Origin: Verrucomicrobiota bacterium
Lineage (GTDB): Bacteria; Verrucomicrobiota; Verrucomicrobiia; Limisphaerales; J093
NCBI GenBank assembly: GCA_029907285.1
Contig: JARYMD010000033.1
Coordinates: forward strand, 1-18,213
Direction: 5' to 3'
Length of the DNA stretch: 18,213 bases
The notes under the pieces were generated by a model. It worked only from the letters and a program-made list of their open reading frames with translations, did not search any database and was not told where the DNA came from. Of the stretch, positions 1-7,480 are shown one piece after another; the first letter of the stretch is position 1; the number at the start of each line of letters is the position of its first letter. A program made the position numbers and the translations under genes.

Positions 1-1466
1 AACCGCGCGACATCGCCACAATCGATGCCTTCGACAATGCCATCGCACTTGACGTGGCAATGGGCGGGTCAACAAACACCGTCCTTCACACGCTCGCAAT
101 CGCACGCGAAGCCGGCATCCAGTACGACATCGCCCGCATCGACGCCATCTCAAAACGCGTTCCTTGCCTGTGCAAGGTCTCACCGTCCTCCCCATATCAC
201 CTTCAGAACGTCCATCGCGCAGGCGGAATCCACACGATCATGGGCGAACTGAAACGCATGGGCCTGTTGCACACGTCCTGCAAAACCGTCACCGGCCTCA
301 CCATTGGCGAAAACATCGAGCAATGGGATGTCCGCTCGCCAAATTGCCTCCCTGCCGCAAAGGCTGTCCGCGTCTCCGGCGCTTCTGCTCCAGTGGTCGA
401 GATGCCAACTCAACCAGGCAGTCCACTAATGCCCAAACCCGTCTTCTGCTTCCCTGCCGACTTTGGATCGATCGCTCTCTGGCGCATCGCAGCAGCGTGG
501 AACGCAGGCGACATCGACGCCCTGCTGGCTGCGTTTTCTGAGGACTCAGAACTTAACGTCGGCGAAGACCACCTCGTCCGAAAATGCGATGACATGAAGG
601 CATGGTTCGAGGACCAGATGCGCCGCGCCGCAGGCCGCGTCCGTGCCGAGTTGGCCGCGCTTGACAACCAACCCACGCTGTTGTTCTCGCAATACACAGC
701 CGGCAAAAAAAACAGAGCATGGTTGATGACACCAACCCGGTTCCGCGCTGACCTCGTCGTTGCCGCACGACTCGAGCAGAGCAAGGAAAAGGTCAGTCTC
801 GCACAACCCGTGGGTTTGATGCCGCATGACCCGGCGTTCATGTTCAATCCCATGGACTGCATCAGAACAAAGGAAACCGCGTATTCAGCCGACGGCGGCC
901 TGGCAGTCCTTTACGGCCAGCTCGCCCCCGAAGGAAGCGTCGTCAAAACCGCCGGCATCAGCGCGGAATTCAAAAAGAACTGTGGCGCTAATTTCGTGTT
1001 TGAAGGACCATGCGTGGTCTTCGAAAGCCAGGAGGAAGCCTGCGAAGGCATCCTCGCCGGCAAGGTCAAACCCGGCGACGTGGTCATAATCCGCAATGAA
1101 GGCCCCCGGGGCGGGCCCGGAATGCAGGAAATGCTTTCGCCGACAAGCTACATCGTCGGAATGGGATTGGGCGACAAAGTCGCGCTGATCACCGACGGCC
1201 GTTTCAGCGGCGGCACCGCCGGCGCGTGCATCGGCCACGTCTCCCCGGAAGCCGCCGAAGGCGGTCCCATCGGCCTTCTGAAGCCAGGAGACCGCGTCCG
1301 GATAGATTTTCCAAACCGGCGCATTGACATCTGCGTTCCCGAAGCAGAACTGCAAGCGCGAAGAAAAACATGGCAGCCACTCAAACGGCCCCTCACAGGC
1401 TGGCTGGCGCGCTATCAGAAAATGGTGACTAATGCAAGCCAGGGCGCCGTGCTCGCAAGTGACTAG
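1..1466 (+). CDS. ilvD: Dihydroxy-acid dehydratase, 3' part, with a large in-frame domain insertion
   Basis: The gene is cut by the window edge; the reading frame enters at base 3. It encodes the C-terminal part of the Fe-S enzyme that dehydrates 2,3-dihydroxy-isovalerate and 2,3-dihydroxy-3-methylvalerate in valine, leucine and isoleucine synthesis (cytosol). Family motifs are clear: GGSTNTVLH near base 60, VPCLCKVSPS near 160, VHRAGG near 212, GGLAVLYG near 894, NEGPRGGPGM near 1096 and TDGRFSGGTAG near 1192. The C-terminus (YQKMVTNASQGAVL) is also family-like. Between TIGENIEQWDV (to about base 333) and CIRTKETAYS (from about 858) the protein has roughly 165 residues, where I recall E. coli IlvD having about 40. 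The extra segment (about 381-848) contains WNAGDIDALLAAFSEDSEL, which resembles SnoaL/NTF2-like domains. The frame stays open across it, so this is not an obvious frameshift. The 5' part, including the first cluster cysteines, lies outside the window. Confidence 0.93.
   Translation, partial: PRDIATIDAFDNAIALDVAMGGSTNTVLHTLAIAREAGIQYDIARIDAISKRVPCLCKVSPSSPYHLQNVHRAGGIHTIMGELKRMGLLHTSCKTVTGLTIGENIEQWDVRSPNCLPAAKAVRVSGASAPVVEMPTQPGSPLMPKPVFCFPADFGSIALWRIAAAWNAGDIDALLAAFSEDSELNVGEDHLVRKCDDMKAWFEDQMRRAAGRVRAELAALDNQPTLLFSQYTAGKKNRAWLMTPTRFRADLVVAARLEQSKEKVSLAQPVGLMPHDPAFMFNPMDCIRTKETAYSADGGLAVLYGQLAPEGSVVKTAGISAEFKKNCGANFVFEGPCVVFESQEEACEGILAGKVKPGDVVIIRNEGPRGGPGMQEMLSPTSYIVGMGLGDKVALITDGRFSGGTAGACIGHVSPEAAEGGPIGLLKPGDRVRIDFPNRRIDICVPEAELQARRKTWQPLKRPLTGWLARYQKMVTNASQGAVLASD
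465..788 (+). other. SnoaL/NTF2-like domain inserted inside ilvD
   Basis: This is a sub-region of the ilvD reading frame with no counterpart in ordinary dihydroxy-acid dehydratases. It begins with a helix containing WRIAAAWNAGDIDALLAAF followed by SEDSEL. That pattern matches the first helices of SnoaL/ketosteroid-isomerase-like folds, including those at the C-terminus of some ECF sigma factors. A middle helix (MKAWFEDQMRRAAG) and strand-like segments (PTLLFSQYTAG, ADLVVAARLEQSKEKV) follow in the order expected for the fold. The assignment rests on pattern recognition only. The exact boundaries are uncertain by about 20 residues on each side. Confidence 0.55.
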
Positions 1467-1524
1467 CCCATGGCAGATGCCTGTCCCATGCTTTGTCATA
1501 TCAACACGCACTAACAAATCACCT

Positions 1525-2004
1525 ATGGACCCGTTGTTACGAATTCTCAGAGATAACGCGAATGTTACTCCGGAACAGCTCGCAGCCCAGTTGAACCTCA
1601 CAAAAGACGAGGTCGTCGCAAAAATCAAGGCTTATGAAGCCGAAAACGTCATCCTAGGTTATCGCACCGTCCTCAATGAGGAAAAGCTCGGCGTCTATAA
1701 TGTCCGGGCCGTCATTGAAGTGAAAATCACACCCGAACGCGAGGGCGGATTCGATCGCATCGCCGAGCGCGTAGCGAAATACCGCGAAGTGCGTTCTTGT
1801 TACTTGATGTCAGGTGCATATGACCTCTTGGTCGAGGTCGAAGGCGAAAGCCTGCGTGATGTGGCGATGTTCGTAAGCGAAAAGCTGGCTACCATCCAGG
1901 GCGTGCTGAGCACGGCAACCCATTTCCTGCTCAAACCTTACAAGGAACAGGGCGTCTTGATGACCCCCGACCGCCACGAGGAACATTTGCCGGTAACACC
2001 CTGA
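1525..2004 (+). CDS. Lrp/AsnC family transcriptional regulator
   Basis: This 159-aa protein has the usual length and layout of the Lrp/AsnC (feast/famine) family. An N-terminal helix-turn-helix spans about residues 1-50 (VTPEQLAAQLNLTKDEVVAK, then ILGYRTVLNEEKLG). An alpha/beta effector-binding RAM domain spans about 65-150, with the typical VRSCYLMSGAYDLLVEVEG stretch. The family forms octamers or larger discs and senses amino acids. The start at 1525 is chosen because MDPLLRIL begins the family N-terminus; the frame stays open upstream into ilvD, giving a longer but unlikely N-terminus. No strong ribosome binding site is visible. The gene lies 58 bp after ilvD on the same strand, so cotranscription and a role in amino-acid control are plausible but inferred. 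The specific regulator subtype and ligand cannot be read from sequence. Confidence 0.9.
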   Translation: MDPLLRILRDNANVTPEQLAAQLNLTKDEVVAKIKAYEAENVILGYRTVLNEEKLGVYNVRAVIEVKITPEREGGFDRIAERVAKYREVRSCYLMSGAYDLLVEVEGESLRDVAMFVSEKLATIQGVLSTATHFLLKPYKEQGVLMTPDRHEEHLPVTP

Positions 2005-2017
2005 TATTCTGGCCAAG

Positions 2018-2112
2018 CTCTGCGTAAACGCGGTACTCTAACTGCGCCCGGTCGCCCTGCACTTGCGGCGACGCCACACCTGCGGCCGCCAGAGTCCCGC
2101 GTTTACGCGGAA
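2018..2112. repeat. Long imperfect hairpin repeat, copy 1
   Basis: The arms at 2018-2039 and 2091-2112 are inverted repeats matching at 19 of 22 positions; both carry the palindrome-like core gcgtaaacgcgg or its complement. The inside also has partly complementary GC-rich stretches (ggtcgcc and ggcgac). The 75-bp unit 2038-2112 has a same-length relative at 7166-7240. The element sits just after the Lrp/AsnC stop and could fold in RNA or DNA. It may be a REP- or MITE-like element and could also help end transcription. Confidence 0.75.
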
Positions 2113-2147
2113 ATGAGAAAGCTGTCTGCCACAGCTCTAGCGCGCCA

Positions 2148-2282
2148 ATGAAGGTTATCGAGCCAACCCCAGAAGACCGTGAAGATGACGACTGCGTTCA
2201 CCTGCCGCGCATCGCATTTGCTTTTGACAGGAAATCGTTTGGCCGTTTGAGAGAGCTTATCAACAGGCTGAACTGCCTCTAA
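2148..2282 (+). CDS. Possible 44-aa small protein
   Basis: An ATG at 2148 opens a 44-codon frame ending TAA at 2280-2282. The product has an acidic N-terminal part (PTPEDREDDDC) and a basic, helix-prone C-terminal part (FDRKSFGRLRELINRLNCL). There is no recognisable ribosome binding site, and the family is unknown to me. It lies between two repeats, so it may be part of a repeat element or a gene remnant rather than a working gene. Confidence 0.25.
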   Translation: MKVIEPTPEDREDDDCVHLPRIAFAFDRKSFGRLRELINRLNCL

Positions 2283-2328
2283 CTCAGCGCGGCGCAGCCG
2301 CAACCGAACGCTCCGCCCGGGACAACTG
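2283..2328 (+). repeat. 46-bp dispersed repeat, copy A
   Basis: This segment matches the reverse complement of 10132-10177 at 41 of 46 positions with no gap. Shared blocks include ctcagcgcgg, cagccgcaa and cgaacgctccgc. The downstream sequence is no longer clearly similar. Both copies lie in intergenic DNA. Confidence 0.75.
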
Positions 2329-2471
2329 CGCCAGCCCGCAAATCTCATCGGGCTGAAGGCAAGGGTCTTGGATGGTCCGATGATTTGCTATGGCTGCGCG
2401 AATCTTCCAAGACAGCAGTCCTGAAATGCAATGTCACAGGATGAGCGTGCCAGCGCTGTTCACGGGCGGTC

Positions 2472-4640
2472 TTATTGAATAACCCGCAAATAACGGCCCA
2501 TCCAGTACGGCAGGAGAAACTCGTCCCCTGCAAGCTCGCGCTGCCCGCCGTCGCCCCCGTCCAGTTCGAACGGGTTGCCGTTCCATCTCATGACGGGCCG
2601 TTCGTCCGCAGGAAGAAGTTGCCCGGTCGCTTGCCGGCGAAAGTTGGCCGGGAGACGGACCAAATCTCTTCTATGGGAGTTCTCGATTGTCCAACTGGTC
2701 AGGTCCAATGGGAACGTCTGCAAGGTCCAAATTGCGCCCTCGACATCGAAGAAAGGCGCGCCAGTTGTTGAATAGATGAAATTCCAAAGCGGATTCCTTT
2801 CGACCTTTTCGATCTCCCAATGGTCGCGTATCGCGGCGATGTAACGACGGCGCAAATCGTCGTTGAAAGCGTAGCGAACCAAGACCCAGTACGTCACAAA
2901 AGCCAGCTCGTCGTCCGAATGGTTCCATTCATCGCCCATTGTGATGCCCTGGAAACTGAAATTCGGAGTAAACCTGATGTTTGCCATGCTACTGGTTATG
3001 TTCTCGAGATAGCCGCGCCGTTCCAGCAACTCGAACGCGCGTGCCCGGTACTCGGGCTTTTGCGTCAGGTACCATGCGAACTGCAGAAAGGCTATTATCT
3101 CCGTGCTGTTCAATCTCCGATCGAAAATCGTGGGTGGAAAATGATTGACGTACTCCGGGTTCCACCTGCCCCACAACGTAGGCCGGCCGTCTGCGTCCAC
3201 AAGGTAAAGGTTATGCCGCAGAATATGGGTCATGATCCTGTCGTATGCATTTGCAATGCGCTGACGTTCGGCCGGGGTCCGGGCAGCGGTCTCGTAAAGA
3301 ACCGCATACCCGAAAGTGTGGCCGGTGATCTCATCGCTGCTCGTTGTCCCTTTCCATTCCCAACCTTTTTCTGGTGATGCATGCCAGCGTTCAGGGTCTG
3401 AAAACTTGAATCCAGTCCGCTCGAAGGTCCGTGAAGGAAACCCGTCAAGGCCGTTTATTGTCTGCAACCTTTCAAGTGCCTCGAATGTTTCCCATGCGTT
3501 TGCGCGCGCTTCTTCGTCGCCGGTGACAGCGTAACGAAACGCCTGGCTGGCCATGTAGTAACTGCTCCACGTGCCGTCGTTGTCGGTGTCAATCATCTCG
3601 CCGCTTGTTGGATCGCCGGGACGAGCCAGTCGCAGCTCCGAGCAAAAACCGTATCTGATGTGGCGCCGGCGGATTTTTCGGTCATAGTGCGCCGCTTTCT
3701 CCGCCAGAGTCGTGGGCCGATACTCAATTCTGTTAAGCCCGCCCGGCGTCAGCACAAACACGCCGCCGTCTCTCGACACCGCGAGGTCCAGCACACGGTC
3801 ATCGTTAAGCCAGCGTTTTGACGCATAATAACGGAACAGCTTCGGACCGGTTTGGAGAACCAGACCGCGCGTTGTCCCAAACCACAATCCGTCTGTCACC
3901 GGCGCGAACGCCGTGATTTCGACCCACGGCAACTTGTCCTGAAGCGGCAGCGAAACAACGCCGTTCTGCAAGTTCACCGCGTAGTAACCGCGTTTCGTTC
4001 CAACCAACATTTCGCCCGGACGAAAACCAAGGGCTGTGATGTCGCGTCCGGTGTGGAAAGTCTCGATTCTTTGCCCGGCAACCCGATAGACAGTGTCATT
4101 TGCCAGAACGTAGAATCGATCCCCCCACACATAGAGCTGCTCGTTGGTCCGGCTGACGGCAAACGGCAGAAGCGTCATCTGTGTGCCACGCAAGATGGCA
4201 AGGTTGGTCAGACCGGCAAGAAGTGTCGTCCCATCCGGCATGAGTGCTGCCTGCCTGTAAACACCGGCAGGCAGTTCAACAAGGGGTTTGCCCGCTGATT
4301 CATTCGACAACAACCGGTCCTCAAAGAGATAGTACAAACGACCGGCGCGAAGGGCGATGTCCAAGGCCCTCTTTCCAGCCAACGGACGATAGCTCTTGTC
4401 TATCGCCACGCGCGTGTCGAAGTTCCTCGCAATGCCGCGATCGGTCAAAATGTACACCACCCCATCCCGATCAAGGCACATCTTCTGGAATGTGGCGCCT
4501 TCGAGTTCAGCCTCGGTTGTGAACCGGACCGTGACCGGCTGACGAAACGGCATGTCAGGCACCGGACCTGCCGCTGAACCTTCTGCTGCCATCATCAGTC
4601 CCGTCACACAGACTATCAGGTCAAATGTTGCCAGTCGCAT
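2472..4640 (-). CDS. Secreted beta-propeller / alpha-helical (toroid-like) hypothetical protein
   Basis: The start at 4640 gives a 722-aa protein with a short hydrophobic leader (MRLATFDLIVCVTGLMMAAE) ending near GSAAG, consistent with a signal peptide and export. The frame is open further upstream to 5381, but that part would overlap the deacetylase gene on the other strand and lacks a leader. Residues about 35-310 contain repeated strand patterns and two-component-regulator-propeller-like motifs (GLWFGTTRGLVL, GGVFVLTPGGLNRI). Residues about 320-722 are rich in helices and aromatic residues, with DTDNDGTWSSYYMASQAFRY near 351 and TTSSDEITGHTFGYAVLYE further on. This pattern recalls alpha/alpha-toroid enzymes, such as glycoside hydrolases or lyases. 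No catalytic residues can be assigned with confidence. It is divergent from the deacetylase gene, separated by 171 bp. Confidence 0.8.
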   Translation of the reverse strand: MRLATFDLIVCVTGLMMAAEGSAAGPVPDMPFRQPVTVRFTTEAELEGATFQKMCLDRDGVVYILTDRGIARNFDTRVAIDKSYRPLAGKRALDIALRAGRLYYLFEDRLLSNESAGKPLVELPAGVYRQAALMPDGTTLLAGLTNLAILRGTQMTLLPFAVSRTNEQLYVWGDRFYVLANDTVYRVAGQRIETFHTGRDITALGFRPGEMLVGTKRGYYAVNLQNGVVSLPLQDKLPWVEITAFAPVTDGLWFGTTRGLVLQTGPKLFRYYASKRWLNDDRVLDLAVSRDGGVFVLTPGGLNRIEYRPTTLAEKAAHYDRKIRRRHIRYGFCSELRLARPGDPTSGEMIDTDNDGTWSSYYMASQAFRYAVTGDEEARANAWETFEALERLQTINGLDGFPSRTFERTGFKFSDPERWHASPEKGWEWKGTTSSDEITGHTFGYAVLYETAARTPAERQRIANAYDRIMTHILRHNLYLVDADGRPTLWGRWNPEYVNHFPPTIFDRRLNSTEIIAFLQFAWYLTQKPEYRARAFELLERRGYLENITSSMANIRFTPNFSFQGITMGDEWNHSDDELAFVTYWVLVRYAFNDDLRRRYIAAIRDHWEIEKVERNPLWNFIYSTTGAPFFDVEGAIWTLQTFPLDLTSWTIENSHRRDLVRLPANFRRQATGQLLPADERPVMRWNGNPFELDGGDGGQRELAGDEFLLPYWMGRYLRVIQ

Positions 4641-4811
4641 ACGCCGGTCAGATAATCCGCCACCTTGTGCCGCCAAATCAAGTCTGCGGCGCTGGTTCCC
4701 GCTCGCATCAACGTTCGCGCACGGAGCGCGGCCGTCCCCGGCCGCAAAACATCTAATTATTTCATTTGTCTCGGACATGGACATGAGCAATTCTATCGCC
4801 CAACAATCAGC
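4641..4811. promoter_or_regulatory. Divergent intergenic region, probable location of two promoters
   Basis: These 171 bp separate the start of the secreted propeller gene (leftward) from the start of the HDAC-family gene (rightward). Promoters for both should lie here or just upstream. I see no convincing -35/-10 pair, operator palindrome or strong ribosome binding site for either gene, so this call rests on gene geometry alone. Confidence 0.4.
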
Positions 4812-5672
4812 ATGCTGGTAGTTTGCGATCTCAGATGCACCGAGTACCATCGGCCCGGTCACCCCGAACGGCCCGAGCGCATAACCCGTGCTGAAGCCCA
4901 CCTCCGCGCACAAACCTGTCTGAAAATCGAATGGACTGAACCGGCACAAGTCTCCAAGGAACAATTGCTCCGCGCTCATTCGGAGCAGCATTTGGCCCGT
5001 CTCGACGAACCGTCCGATTTCGATTATGACACGCCCTTCCTCCCCAATATCAAAGCCCACGCAATCAGAAGCGTGGGCGGCGCTTTGCGTGCCCTCGACG
5101 CAGCACTCGCAGGCAAACCAGCGTTCAGTTTGATGCGGCCGCCCGGCCACCATGCGACCGTCGAACGCGCGATGGGGTTTTGCTATCTCAACTCGGTGGC
5201 TGTCGCAGTGCTCGAGGCCATGTCCAGAGGAATCAAGAAGGTGGCCGTGTTCGATTTTGACGTTCACCATGGCAACGGCACAGAAGACATTCTTGTAGAT
5301 GTGCACAACTGCGCGTATTTCTCCGTTCATCAATACCCGGCCTATCCAGGCACTGGGACAAGTTCCTACTCGAACGTGCACAACTATCCCGTCCCCCCAT
5401 ACGCTCCGCGCGACATCTACCGCGGCGCATTAGCCGCGGCTCTTGATGATCTCAAACATTCCCAGCCGAGCCTCATAGGCGTCTCAGCCGGATTCGACCC
5501 CTACCGTGGCGATCCGTTGAGCGCTGCAGCCCTCGAAAAAGAGGATTTTCGCTGGCTCGGCGAATCGCTCCGGGCGTTCGGCGTGCCTGTCTTCACCATT
5601 CTCGAGGGCGGCTACAGCGAGGATTTGCCCGACTTGATCCTTGCTTATCTGTCAGGTCTGGCGGGCCAATGA
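4812..5672 (+). CDS. Histone deacetylase / acetylpolyamine amidohydrolase family protein
   Basis: This 286-aa protein belongs to the arginase/deacetylase fold family, which removes acetyl groups from N-acetylated lysines, polyamines or similar substrates using zinc. The active site looks complete: RPPGHHA (His113, His114), FDFDVHHGNGT (Asp148, and zinc ligands Asp150 and His152), SAGFDPYRGDPL (zinc ligand Asp229) and LEGGY (catalytic Tyr268). The N-terminal YHRPGHPERPERI motif is also typical. The start at 4812 gives MLVVCD, matching the family's first strand; the frame is open upstream but that part is not conserved-looking. The protein is slightly shorter than many relatives (about 300-340 aa). 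It is followed after 31 bp by an SGNH hydrolase gene on the same strand, suggesting one transcript. The substrate cannot be decided from sequence. Confidence 0.93.
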   Translation: MLVVCDLRCTEYHRPGHPERPERITRAEAHLRAQTCLKIEWTEPAQVSKEQLLRAHSEQHLARLDEPSDFDYDTPFLPNIKAHAIRSVGGALRALDAALAGKPAFSLMRPPGHHATVERAMGFCYLNSVAVAVLEAMSRGIKKVAVFDFDVHHGNGTEDILVDVHNCAYFSVHQYPAYPGTGTSSYSNVHNYPVPPYAPRDIYRGALAAALDDLKHSQPSLIGVSAGFDPYRGDPLSAAALEKEDFRWLGESLRAFGVPVFTILEGGYSEDLPDLILAYLSGLAGQ

Positions 5673-5703
5673 CCGCGCCGGCGTCGATTCCGACCTGAAG
5701 GTC

Positions 5704-7074
5704 ATGAACGAAAAACGCGAGGCCGACTCTCGGGTTTTCATGTTGTTGCACGCCGGTTGCGGAGTGCTCTGCGTGCTTGGAAGTCTTGCTCTGGGTTGGC
5801 GGCCGGAATGGGAACTGTATTGGGGCTGGGCCAGAAAACCACTTGCTGCAATCGGCCTGATCATTCTGCTTTCCGGCATCCTGATCCGTAGAACACATGC
5901 GGCCAGGATAACGTCGCCCGTCTGCATCGCATGGTCGAGTCTTGTAATCGCGCTGGCGATCGGAGAAGCCGCTTTCAGGATTGCACGGTACGATTTTCGG
6001 CAGCAAGAAGTTCGTTGGCGCTCCTGCCCGCCCTATTATAGGCAACCAATGCTCCCGTCAGGGAAGGTCTTCTTTCGTCGAGCCGGCCCGGAACAATGGA
6101 GCGGTCCAGTCATAAAAACATACCTTGAGTTTGCAGGGTGCGATCCAACCCCTTATGCGTCGGAAGAACCCATCACGGTCAAATACGACCGTTTTGGTTT
6201 CCGCAACGAAATCGAATTGCGTGACTGGGAAGTTGCCGTTGCCGGCGATTCATTCACCGAGTTGGGGCACCTCCCTTACCACCAATTGTTCACTACCATG
6301 CTCGCCCGCCGATTGAATCTGCGCGTGCTGAACCTCGGCGTCGGAAACACGGGACCCCTGACCCAGCTCAGTTACCTCGAAGATTTCTCGAAAGCACCAA
6401 GCCTCAAACATGTCGTCATCGTCTTCTTCGAGGGAAACGACATCGGCGATTTGAACAGAGAATATTTGGCGCTGCTGGACTTCGAAGCCACAGGCAAACG
6501 GCCCCTCCGACAGTTCAGCAAACAAACCTCAATGCTTCGTGCGCTCGGCGAACAGATTCGAAGGATTCGATACCCGGTCGTTCCCTCAGGCCCGCCAGTC
6601 GATGCCGTTTTCATGGGAAGGACCGGGGGCGTGCAGGTGACACTTGGACTGCTTCCGCCCACCCAAGCAGAACTGTCCAAATTGACCCGTGACGCGCTTC
6701 AACGGTTTGCCCGCGACTATGCCGAGTTCGCCCGCAAAACCGGCGTGCGACCGTGGCTCGTGTACATGCCCTGCAAAGCCAGCGTGTTGGCCGGTCAAAT
6801 GCAGCCGAGCAACCAGGCCCCAGACAGTGTCCGCACTTTCACATCGACAGACCTCCCCTCCCTTGTGGCTGAACTGTGCGCAAAGCATGGGATCAGGTTT
6901 GTGGACCTTACACCATCGTTGCGACAGGAAACCCGTCGAAGCGGAGAGCTGCTTTTCAATGCGCTCTACGACACTCATCTAAACGCCCGCGGATCTGCCT
7001 TCGTCGCTGAAGAGCTTGCAAAACAACTCGATTTCCCCGGTGACAACCCCGCCGCGGAGCCGCGACGTGATTGA
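5704..7074 (+). CDS. Membrane-anchored SGNH/GDSL-type hydrolase
   Basis: This 456-aa protein starts with three likely transmembrane segments (about residues 11-32, 46-61 and 72-90), followed by an SGNH hydrolase domain. All blocks are visible: GDSF with nucleophile Ser183, a block II glycine in NLGVGNTGP (about 210-217), block III EGNDIG (Asn245) and DTHLN with Asp423 and His425. SGNH enzymes are esterases, lipases or O-acetyl transfer/removal enzymes. The membrane anchor suggests action at the cell envelope, perhaps on acylated glycans, but this is inference. An alternative TTG start at 5641 overlaps the deacetylase gene; the ATG at 5704 is preferred because the first hydrophobic segment follows soon after. 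It is probably cotranscribed with the deacetylase. Confidence 0.85.
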   Translation: MNEKREADSRVFMLLHAGCGVLCVLGSLALGWRPEWELYWGWARKPLAAIGLIILLSGILIRRTHAARITSPVCIAWSSLVIALAIGEAAFRIARYDFRQQEVRWRSCPPYYRQPMLPSGKVFFRRAGPEQWSGPVIKTYLEFAGCDPTPYASEEPITVKYDRFGFRNEIELRDWEVAVAGDSFTELGHLPYHQLFTTMLARRLNLRVLNLGVGNTGPLTQLSYLEDFSKAPSLKHVVIVFFEGNDIGDLNREYLALLDFEATGKRPLRQFSKQTSMLRALGEQIRRIRYPVVPSGPPVDAVFMGRTGGVQVTLGLLPPTQAELSKLTRDALQRFARDYAEFARKTGVRPWLVYMPCKASVLAGQMQPSNQAPDSVRTFTSTDLPSLVAELCAKHGIRFVDLTPSLRQETRRSGELLFNALYDTHLNARGSAFVAEELAKQLDFPGDNPAAEPRRD

Positions 7075-7480
7075 ACTCCGAGCCTGGCACACTATCGCCT
7101 CATGCAAGAAACAAACCCGGCAACGGCCGCATGCCGAAGACAGATATTGTGTCTGTCACCATATACTAACGGCCCCCAGCGTCGCATCGCCGTATGTGCC
7201 GGACAACCGATCGCTGTTAGAGTTCCGCGTTTACGCGGAACCAGGAGAACTCCAGAAACAACGAGCCTGTCACTCTATTCCACAACCTGAAGAATGTGTG
7301 AAAAGCGCGTCGCAGGCAGGCTATATCACTATGTCGAAAGCTCCTTGATATTCGTGAAGATTTGAAACAAAGTGTCGATGTGGCGTGTTAGGATTTGATG
7401 AAGCCGGATGCTGAGCGGTACTGATTCCCGACTTGGCCAACGTGAGGTCTTTGCGGACTTTGGTTGTGAGAGCGCTGTGA
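7075..7480. other. Intergenic region with hairpin-repeat relative
   Basis: These 406 bp follow the SGNH hydrolase stop. The only recognisable content is the repeat unit at 7166-7240. No convincing gene was seen on either strand; short open frames lack codon structure or family likeness. The promoter of the DUF4160-type gene probably lies in the last 100 bp, but no clear -35/-10 pair stands out. Confidence 0.6.
7166..7240. repeat. 75-bp repeat unit, copy 2 of the hairpin repeat family
   Basis: This unit begins ctaac and ends with the palindrome-like ccgcgtttacgcggaa, exactly as in 2038-2112, and is exactly the same length. The middle has diverged. The outer left arm found in copy 1 is not recognisable here. 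The matched ends and equal length argue for common descent rather than chance. Confidence 0.65.

Larger units (their letters stand above)
2005..2471. other. Intergenic region with two repeat elements and a possible small ORF
   Basis: This gap lies between two converging genes, the Lrp/AsnC gene and the propeller gene. It holds a hairpin repeat at 2018-2112, a possible 44-aa ORF at 2148-2282 and a 46-bp dispersed repeat at 2283-2328. The rest (about 2330-2470) contains no convincing gene on either strand. Confidence 0.7.

Noticed and set aside
885..1628. 247-aa open frame on the minus strand opposite ilvD
   Set aside because: It lies antisense to a clear ilvD coding sequence and has no family-like motif; it arises from the GC-rich codon pattern of the real gene.
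4640..5381. Upstream extension of the secreted propeller gene to 969 aa
   Set aside because: The extension would overlap the deacetylase gene on the other strand and hide the signal peptide that begins at 4640.
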